NCBI GenBank assembly: GCA_024654525.1
Contig: JANLHI010000028.1
Span: 1 to 6,365, forward strand
Reading direction: 5' to 3'
Source: Patescibacteria group bacterium
GTDB lineage: Bacteria > Patescibacteria > Paceibacteria > UBA6257 > 2-01-FULL-56-20
DNA length: 6,365 nucleotides
Shown: positions 1-4,637 of the stretch, one piece after another
Layout: the number at the start of each line of letters is the position of its first letter
How positions within the stretch are numbered: position 1 is the stretch's first letter
Translations under genes and position numbers: made by a program
The notes under the pieces: model-generated
The model's database searches: none
The model's input: the letters and a program-made list of their open reading frames with translations, nothing else
Told to the model about the DNA's origin: nothing

Positions 1-38
1 ATCGTAAATTGTGTTTTGCAATTCTGACAAGCCTGCAC
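1..38. repeat. Left copy of 38-bp terminal direct repeat
   Basis: The first 38 bases of the window are identical to bases 6328-6365, the last 38. Both copies encode codon 13 onward of a paralogue N-terminus, in the same frame. The repeat is therefore explained by paralogy, but the exact coincidence with both window ends suggests that an assembly process (a break inside a repeat, or circular closure) set these ends. Confidence 0.9.
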
Positions 39-74
39 TGAGCTTGTCGAAGTGTTTTTTGTCTCCGGATTCAT
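1..74 (-). CDS. Start of a fourth Cys-rich zinc-ribbon paralogue (D), 3' end outside window
   Basis: Only the first 24 codons are present, starting from the ATG at 74-72. They read MNPETKNTSTSSVQACQNCK and continue TQFT into the left edge of the window. This matches the N-termini of paralogue C (MNSETKNTSTSSVRACQNC) and B (MNPEIKNNSTSSLQVCQAC), including the first CxxC of zinc ribbon 1 (C16, C19). Positions 1-38 are identical at nucleotide level to the start of paralogue A at 6328-6365. Upstream bases (TATTATGATGAG before the ATG) contain no clear Shine-Dalgarno. The gene is co-directional with C, which ends 99 bp upstream. If the window is a circular molecule, this stretch is not a separate gene but the missing first 12 codons of A. 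As a coding start it is near certain from the family alignment; whether it is a distinct gene is open. Confidence 0.8.
   Translation of the reverse strand, partial: MNPETKNTSTSSVQACQNCKTQFT
36..54. repeat. In-frame CTTCGACAAGCTCAG-type dispersed repeat in gene D
   Basis: On the minus strand this reads CACTTCGACAAGCTCAGTG. An identical 19-mer lies at 1917-1935 in gene C, and a degenerate core lies at 4557-4569 in gene B. In all three it falls in the same place and frame, encoding the (N/T)STSS(V/L) stretch just before zinc ribbon 1. From memory, this 15-19-mer is a frequent dispersed repeat in metagenome-derived bacterial genomes. In this window it is seen only at the paralogue N-termini, so it may simply be inherited with the duplicated gene. 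Confidence 0.6.
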
Positions 75-102
75 CTCATCATAATACCCTATTCATATAT
101 GA

Positions 103-158
103 TTTCCTTATATCGTACGCCTGCCTGCCGACAGGCAGGAATAAGGGGTATAAGGAGA
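103..158. repeat. Compound hairpin in the C-D intergenic gap with CCTGCCTG/CAGGCAGG core
   Basis: The core at 120-139 is a perfect inverted repeat: CCTGCCTG (120-127), loop CCGA, CAGGCAGG (132-139). Outside it, 103-112 (TTTCCTTATA) can pair with 149-158 (TATAAGGAGA), giving nine Watson-Crick pairs and one T-G (A-C in the minus-strand transcript). The outer stem is separated from the core by an internal loop of 7 and 9 bases. It lies 16 bp past the stop of gene C and 29 bp before the start of D. No run of Ts follows in the transcribed direction, so it is not a typical intrinsic terminator. The GC-rich core resembles a dispersed palindrome that I associate with Patescibacteria genomes. An RNA-processing or repeat-element role is a guess. 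Confidence 0.6.
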
Positions 159-173
159 AAATACGCTATTCGA

Positions 174-1955
174 TTAGATAACCTCACTCTGATAACAACT
201 CTCGCAGTAGATAATTTCTTGCCGATCCGGCGCATATGAAGTTTCAAACTCATTCGGACATCTTCCCTCCGGATGATGCGGGTGCTTCACGGTATTTCGA
301 TACACATCCGCCTTCGCTAAAGCTTCGGCGGACAAGCATGCACACTGGCGGCGCCACAGCTTCATTGGATTTCGCATCGCAAATCTCTCTTTGTGGCGGC
401 ACTCTGGACATTTTCGGGGTAATGCGATTTTCTCACGTTTCAAAAATTCAAACTCGGATTTGAGAATTCGATATGCCTTACCGCACACACATCCGATAAT
501 TTCGTTGATAACCGAATCTTTAACGGATTCAATGTCGTCTAAAAGCGCATCACCCGCAATAGTCGGACTATATGGAGAAGGATCGGAGTCGCGCCATACA
601 TATCCTCGCGCGCACACCTCATCTTTTGCGAGCGGGATATGTTCATATGCCATAGATTCGTTATAGGCAAAAGGAGAGAATTCTGTGGGGAAAAATTCTC
701 CATACATATATTTATTCCCCCGTGAGTCAACATAGGGCACATCCTCCATATGTTGGATAATTTTTTTTCTCAACTTCTCGTACTCTTTTTTGGTATATTG
801 CTTGTTAAAAATGCAATACTGCTTATCTTTCACACTCACACACCCGAAAAGATAGGAGGAATTCTTACACCAATCCGAATATTCAACATCGCGGAGAATG
901 TCTGCGTTTGAAAGAAACCGAATACGATTTCCTTCATGTCCTCCTACCGCAACTTCATAAATAAGCTCGCCGGTTACCGCACCCGTTACATCGTATGAAT
1001 CCTTGATATTTATTGCACGAATACAAAACTTGAGATTTTCCCCTGCGGGAATTTCAAATGAATAGTGTACATTTTTTGCATTGAAAATGTTGTCTCCCGT
1101 ACACTCGGTGGTTTTTATAAGGTTTGCGAAACGATGGAGTCCTTTTTGTATAAGAAGTAAAAACTCTTCTTTGAGATGCACCATATCCTGATAACACTCT
1201 GTATGAATCTCCTGCGTCTGCTTCATATATTCTTCTTTTGAATATTGAACATTGCGTACCACGAACTGTTTATTTCGTAAATTACTGCTCATAAAACAGT
1301 TCTGGCAATTTACGCAATCGAAAAGAAATAATGAGTCAATACAGTCGCGCGACCGGAAAAGGAACTTTGAATGGTTATTTCGGGCACATTCAACATTCTC
1401 ATAACACTGCGCACATTCTTTTACACTGGAGCAATCAAATATATCAAAACTTTTATCTACCACATAGGAATAAAATACGTTTTCCGAACTTACACTTGAT
1501 TGCGAGAGGTATATATTTTTACAATCCGCGACGTAATTTGCGTAGTCGCAGTTTATATTGGTGGAAAGCTGCACCAACGCAATACGCGGCACTTTTTCCA
1601 TAAGTTCGCGGAACTGCGGGAAAAACGGCTTATTCCAGTCATATTCCACTCCATACTGGAGCGGATCCCAACTGTCTGAATTCCAGCACTCACGACAATA
1701 TACTTTAAAAGGCTTATTCGGAGAATACAGCGATATAATCTGTTTTTCGCATAAGTCGCAGGTATCTTTATAAAGCGAGCGCTCATTGCGAAACGCCATA
1801 CGCCGCTGCATCCGGCAGAGCGGGCAAAACGTCGGTGGCGGAACGTCTATTTTTTTGTAAAAATCAAAATCTTCCGGCTCAATCGTGAATTGTGTTTTGC
1901 AATTTTGACAAGCTCGCACTGAGCTTGTCGAAGTGTTTTTTGTTTCGGAATTCAT
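174..1955 (-). CDS. Cys-rich zinc-ribbon / beta-solenoid-like protein, paralogue C
   Basis: Predicted 593-aa cytoplasmic protein with no signal peptide or membrane segment; function unknown. Layout: zinc ribbon 1 (C16, C19, C44, C47) and ribbon 2 (C66, C69, C87, C90), both with full CxxC pairs; a W-D-P-L-Q-Y-G / F-F-P-Q-F-R-E-L-M motif (96-119); Cys/Asn-rich repeat domain 1 (about 136-235, ending NLRNKQFVVRN); a charged helical linker (about 238-280); repeat domain 2 (about 282-384, ending CIFNKQYTKKEYEKL); a conserved YGEFFPTEFSPFAYNES block (418-434); and a C-terminal ribbon pair (C489/C491 with C516/C519; C538/C540 with C584/C587, C566 nearby). I start at the ATG at 1955 because MNSETKN aligns with the MNPE starts of B and D; a TTG 18 bases upstream is also in frame. 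Of the three long paralogues it is the one that keeps all the N-terminal metal ligands. It carries an in-frame palindrome at residues 542-550. Similar proteins may carry uninformative database names such as CaiB/BaiF family; nothing here resembles a CoA-transferase. Confidence 0.9.
   Translation of the reverse strand: MNSETKNTSTSSVRACQNCKTQFTIEPEDFDFYKKIDVPPPTFCPLCRMQRRMAFRNERSLYKDTCDLCEKQIISLYSPNKPFKVYCRECWNSDSWDPLQYGVEYDWNKPFFPQFRELMEKVPRIALVQLSTNINCDYANYVADCKNIYLSQSSVSSENVFYSYVVDKSFDIFDCSSVKECAQCYENVECARNNHSKFLFRSRDCIDSLFLFDCVNCQNCFMSSNLRNKQFVVRNVQYSKEEYMKQTQEIHTECYQDMVHLKEEFLLLIQKGLHRFANLIKTTECTGDNIFNAKNVHYSFEIPAGENLKFCIRAINIKDSYDVTGAVTGELIYEVAVGGHEGNRIRFLSNADILRDVEYSDWCKNSSYLFGCVSVKDKQYCIFNKQYTKKEYEKLRKKIIQHMEDVPYVDSRGNKYMYGEFFPTEFSPFAYNESMAYEHIPLAKDEVCARGYVWRDSDPSPYSPTIAGDALLDDIESVKDSVINEIIGCVCGKAYRILKSEFEFLKREKIALPRKCPECRHKERFAMRNPMKLWRRQCACLSAEALAKADVYRNTVKHPHHPEGRCPNEFETSYAPDRQEIIYCESCYQSEVI
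307..332. repeat. Interrupted 26-bp palindrome inserted in frame in gene C
   Basis: Arms TCCGCC (307-312) and GGCGGA (327-332) pair perfectly. The inner GCT (316-318) and AGC (321-323) are also complementary, giving 9 of 13 symmetric pairs matched. On the minus strand it is read as SAEALAKAD without a stop. It lies between C540 and C566 of paralogue C, where 25 residues separate the cysteines; paralogue A has only 11 between C536 and C548. The extra 14 or so residues include this element and an adjacent small hairpin at 292-303 (GTAT-TTCG-ATAC). From memory, this sequence resembles a dispersed repeat of candidate-phyla genomes. Confidence 0.65.
1917..1935. repeat. In-frame CTTCGACAAGCTCAG-type dispersed repeat in gene C
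   Basis: This is an exact 19-bp match to 36-54, read on the minus strand as the TSTSSV segment (residues 8-13) of paralogue C. The surrounding 74 bases differ from gene D at 7 positions, but not within this 19-mer. Confidence 0.6.
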
Positions 1956-1966
1956 TCTATTTTTTT

Positions 1967-1980
1967 CCGCCAACTAGCGG
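1967..1980 (-). promoter_or_regulatory. Possible leader hairpin covering a weak ribosome-binding site of gene C
   Basis: On the minus strand CCGC-TAGTTG-GCGG forms a 4-bp stem, followed by AAAAAATAGA and then the ATG at 1955. The 3' arm plus next base (GGCGGA) is the only purine-rich, G-containing candidate for a Shine-Dalgarno here, at about 10 bases spacing. It also overlaps the alternative TTG start at 1973. The stem is short, so this is a weak suggestion. The run after it is A-rich, not U-rich, so it is not a terminator for the upstream DHH gene. Confidence 0.25.
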
Positions 1981-2006
1981 ATTCTACTCTCTACGTTCTT
2001 ACTTTT

Positions 2007-2831
2007 TTATTTCCACGGAAATTTTTCCCCTCGTTTTAATAGAAACCCCGCTGCGGCTCTATGCCCCCCACCGCCATATTTTTCGGCAATTTTTGACACA
2101 TCAAAACTCCCACTCGCGCGGAGTGAGACCTTTATCATATCCCCCTCTTCGCGCCATACGATTCCGAACGGCGGCTTTTGCTCGGCAAGCAGATGCCCCA
2201 GCGGTGATTCAAATACTGATGAATTTACCGCAAGTACCTTCTTTCCCTCACACACTACCGTGCGCGCACGCGCGGCAATATTTTTTATTACGCCATCCTG
2301 ATACCGTAAAAGCTCGGCACCATGCTCTCTTGCTTTTTTTCTTCCCTTTGCGCTTTCAAGTTCTTTTGCGAGCGTACTCCACGCTTTGAAATTAAAATCA
2401 TGGAGTCCGATATATGCCCCGATTTCTTTTGAGTGCGGAAGTTTAAACCGCCATAAATCCCCGTCTTCCACATATCGCGACAGTTGCGGTACTGGTTTCT
2501 TCGGAAAAAAATATTTCCATGCAAGTACCGCAGCGGAATTTTCAACCGAAAAAAGAGATTCCGATGCAAATTTCATCCTTGGTTCCGCAGTAATATGATG
2601 ATCTATTAATATTAATCGTTTTGCATCTTTCTTCATCTTTTTCACTACTGTATCCGGCTCATACGTAAAATCAATACAATATACAATTTTTCCGCGCACG
2701 TCAGGAGGTTCTTCCACGCGAGACGCACCAAAATAATCCGCCCCGTTTCCGAACTTTTTCCACGCAGCCCATGCGGAAGTGAATCCGTCAAAACATCCGT
2801 CGTGATAAATAATGAGAATCCGCTTTTTCAT
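2007..2831 (-). CDS. DHH/DHHA1-family phosphoesterase (COG2404 / NrnB-like)
   Basis: Predicted 274-aa soluble protein. Metal-binding motifs of the DHH superfamily are visible in order: motif I YHDGCFDGF (H10, D15, with C13 where many relatives have Asp), motif II CIDFTY (D54), motif III LIDHH (D77, H78, H79), and motif IV EDGDLW (D125). The C-terminal DHHA1 substrate-binding domain ends in the GGGGHRAAAGF signature (253-263). The family hydrolyses phosphodiester bonds in short oligonucleotides or cyclic/linear dinucleotides using two Mn ions. The compact DHH-DHHA1 form with a YHxxCxDGF start fits the NrnB-like group better than RecJ, but the substrate cannot be read from sequence. It starts at the ATG at 2829-2831 with no Shine-Dalgarno. 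It lies 84 bp after B and 51 bp before C in the same direction, so it may be cotranscribed with the zinc-ribbon paralogues. Fold assignment is secure; the exact subfamily is less so. Confidence 0.92.
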   Translation of the reverse strand: MKKRILIIYHDGCFDGFTSAWAAWKKFGNGADYFGASRVEEPPDVRGKIVYCIDFTYEPDTVVKKMKKDAKRLILIDHHITAEPRMKFASESLFSVENSAAVLAWKYFFPKKPVPQLSRYVEDGDLWRFKLPHSKEIGAYIGLHDFNFKAWSTLAKELESAKGRKKAREHGAELLRYQDGVIKNIAARARTVVCEGKKVLAVNSSVFESPLGHLLAEQKPPFGIVWREEGDMIKVSLRASGSFDVSKIAEKYGGGGHRAAAGFLLKRGEKFPWK

Positions 2832-2901
2832 GTAGGTTGTAGGTAATATTTGATAGGCGATAGCGATAACTACATTCTACTACATACCGCCTACTGCCTA
2901 C
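2832..2901. repeat. Degenerate heptamer repeats, inverted, between B and the DHH gene
   Basis: Positions 2867-2901 read on the plus strand as five heptamers: TAACTAC, ATTCTAC, TACATAC, CGCCTAC, TGCCTAC. Positions 2832-2845 hold two heptamers in the opposite orientation: GTAGGTT, GTAGGTA. The ends are imperfectly complementary: 2832-2844 with 2889-2901 gives 10 Watson-Crick pairs of 13, plus two G-T on the plus strand that become A-C in the transcript. The middle contains GATAGGCGATAGCGATA. The array runs directly up to the DHH start codon and takes the place where a ribosome-binding site would be. It is not a convincing terminator, as no T-run follows. Confidence 0.5.
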
Positions 2902-2915
2902 CATATGCTATGGCA

Positions 2916-4592
2916 TCACGCCACATTCTGCTGATAGCACTCCACACATGCGATTTTCTTATAATGCCCCTCAGGAGGATAAAAATGAGTAATGCTCTTT
3001 CCGCACAGTGAACAATCTCCCTTAATGGGAATAACGACAGCAAGAGAGGCAAGTTGTTCTAATGTCCTTACGTCGAAATGATATTGTGGAACAGGAATCC
3101 CATTCTGGCGGTAAAACATAAGCTCATGAGAAGCTATATTGAACCGACGTCTTGTTTTCGAACAAATTAATTGTTTCGTAGGAAAGTCATCCAAAACATC
3201 ATCAATTCTATCGGGTATATCATCACTGATTGCATCCTCCGCGGCAACATCTTCCGATTCTTCCCATAGCCCACCAAGTTTCTCTATATGTTTCTTTGAT
3301 TCAGGGAAAAAAACCGACGCAAGTGAAAAATTATATCCTCCATATGCAAGTTTATACGGGAAAAACTTTCCCCACTCTCCCTTATTTTTCATATCTGCTT
3401 TAATATTTGCTATGCGCAATTCATATTCCTCCTTTGTATATTGCTTATTCAAAATACAATACTTCTTTTTTCTGAGCCCCACACATCCAAAACAATATTC
3501 GCACTCTTCACAATAATCGAGGTATGCGGAATAACGACAACTAGCCGTATGCAACGTCGCAAGTGTTTCATACACAAACCCATCTACTACCGAAAAAACT
3601 CCTTTTTCCACCGCACTTCCGACAGAATAGGCGGAGTCTTTAGACTCAAACCCCCTAAAAATAGCATGGCAATTCTCAGAGTACTCAAGAAAATAACAGT
3701 CCTTGCAATTTTTGCATTCATTCAAAATATTACCGGTCGAATTCGTTACTTGAAAATTGAAATTCTGCCGGTGAATCGCTTCGCGCGCAACGACTTCCTG
3801 AAACTCTTTTTTATACTTCCATACCGCACTCCGTGATTTTAAATCAAACTCCTTTATTTTTTCGAAGTATGCTTCCTTTGTATAAGGCCGATTCAAAATA
3901 TAGTATGACTTGTTACGTAAATTCCAACACATAAAACAACTCTGAACGTTCCGGCAATCATATAAAAATGCGGATTCTATACAATCACGAGAATTAAATG
4001 CATGGCGAGTCTTAAAACATTTAAAACAATAGAGGCAATCATAACAAAGCTCTAAATCGAAAGAGTAAGTAAGGTCAATCGAGTTTTTGCAATTAAGAGT
4101 CCTGTAACAGTAACTTATATTTTCACAATCAAGAACCGAGCGAGATAGATAACAATCTTTTGATCTCCACACATCATCACTCCAATCACACCGTGTGTTT
4201 TGAACCCCAGATTGATGCGGATGAGGCACTTTTGCTTGTAGTTCGGCGAACTGCTCAAAAAACAATCGCGAAGGATCATAATCTTGCCCATACGCAAACG
4301 GATCCCATGCGTCCGATATCCACTCATCATGTGAATAGAGAGGGAACCGTACCGATTCGGAAAACGTAGTGATGATTGTTTTTCCACTCAGTGCAGATTT
4401 TGCTTTTCGAAACCGCCCGAACACCCAAAATGACAAGAGGTGTTTCCAAAGACACCATTTGCATTCATCGGGAACAGGCACATCGAGCTCTGTGCAAAAT
4501 GCAAAATCATCCGGTTCTATGGTGAACTGGGATTTGCATGCTTGGCAAACTTGTAGTGAGCTTGTCGAATTATTTTTTATTTCCGGATTCAT
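2916..4592 (-). CDS. Cys-rich zinc-ribbon / beta-solenoid-like protein, paralogue B (degenerate ribbons)
   Basis: Predicted 558-aa soluble protein of unknown function, homologous to A and C over its whole length. Zinc ribbon 1 is intact (C16, C19, C44, C47). Ribbon 2 has lost every ligand: S66, S69, S87 and E90 stand at the positions of C66, C69, C87 and C90 of paralogue C, with no gap in the alignment. Repeat domain 1 (about 135-234) is the clearest in the window: units of 9-12 residues beginning with Asp/Asn-Cys, such as DCYLSRSVL, NCKNSIDLTYSF, DCIESAFLY. It ends NLRNKSYYILN. Domain 2 (about 282-382) ends CVGLRKKKYCILN. At the C-terminus the first ribbon has H505 and V508 instead of the CPxC pair, whereas the second is intact (C527, C530, C549, C552). 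The start is the ATG at 4592, giving MNPEIKN as in D; TGA stop. The upstream gap of 45 bp holds two palindromes and no clear ribosome-binding site. Confidence 0.9.
   Translation of the reverse strand: MNPEIKNNSTSSLQVCQACKSQFTIEPDDFAFCTELDVPVPDECKWCLWKHLLSFWVFGRFRKAKSALSGKTIITTFSESVRFPLYSHDEWISDAWDPFAYGQDYDPSRLFFEQFAELQAKVPHPHQSGVQNTRCDWSDDVWRSKDCYLSRSVLDCENISYCYRTLNCKNSIDLTYSFDLELCYDCLYCFKCFKTRHAFNSRDCIESAFLYDCRNVQSCFMCWNLRNKSYYILNRPYTKEAYFEKIKEFDLKSRSAVWKYKKEFQEVVAREAIHRQNFNFQVTNSTGNILNECKNCKDCYFLEYSENCHAIFRGFESKDSAYSVGSAVEKGVFSVVDGFVYETLATLHTASCRYSAYLDYCEECEYCFGCVGLRKKKYCILNKQYTKEEYELRIANIKADMKNKGEWGKFFPYKLAYGGYNFSLASVFFPESKKHIEKLGGLWEESEDVAAEDAISDDIPDRIDDVLDDFPTKQLICSKTRRRFNIASHELMFYRQNGIPVPQYHFDVRTLEQLASLAVVIPIKGDCSLCGKSITHFYPPEGHYKKIACVECYQQNVA
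4557..4569. repeat. Core of the CTTCGACAAGCTCAG repeat in gene B (degenerate copy)
   Basis: The minus-strand reading TTCGACAAGCTCA matches the core of the 19-mer in genes C and D, but the flanks differ (AAT before, CTA after). It is in the same frame, encoding STSS. It survives while the neighbouring codons have diverged, which is either constraint on the STSS peptide or retention of a repeat element. Confidence 0.45.
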
Positions 4593-4600
4593 TATTCTTT

Positions 4601-4637
4601 AAGGTTAAACCTTTGGGAATTCTTAAGGTTTAACCTT
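4601..4637. promoter_or_regulatory. Pair of mutually inverted 13-bp palindromes between A and B
   Basis: AAGGTTAAACCTT (4601-4613) and AAGGTTTAACCTT (4625-4637) are each palindromic around one central base and are exact reverse complements of each other. They are separated by 11 bases containing GAATTC. They can form two small hairpins or one 13-bp stem with an 11-base loop. The pair begins directly next to the stop codon of A and ends 8 bases before the ATG of B. No U-run follows in the transcribed direction, so an intrinsic terminator is unlikely. A regulator-binding dyad, an mRNA structure limiting access to the B start, or a processing site are possibilities; the sequence does not choose between them. 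Confidence 0.5.

Noticed and set aside
120..139. Intrinsic terminator after gene C
   Set aside because: The stem is strong, but no T-run follows in the minus-strand direction, and the next gene starts soon after.
174..1955. CoA-transferase (CaiB/BaiF) function suggested by a name I recall for such proteins
   Set aside because: The sequence is a Cys-rich ribbon and repeat protein with no visible resemblance to that enzyme fold. The name, if used in databases, looks like a propagated error.
1956..1973. TTG start adding MAEKNR to gene C
   Set aside because: The six extra residues have no counterpart in B or D, while the ATG at 1955 gives the shared MN(S/P)E start. The region also fits better as leader sequence.
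1892..2389. Plus-strand open frame of 165 codons
   Set aside because: It runs antisense across the well-supported 5' part of gene C and the 3' half of the DHH gene. Its protein has no recognisable domain, and its LSLSK stretch is just the TTCGACAAGCTCA repeat read on the other strand.
2916..4592. Gene B as a pseudogene because of missing cysteines
   Set aside because: The frame is intact over 558 codons, the substitutions are gap-free, and the solenoid halves and the last ribbon are well kept. A diverged functional copy is more likely.
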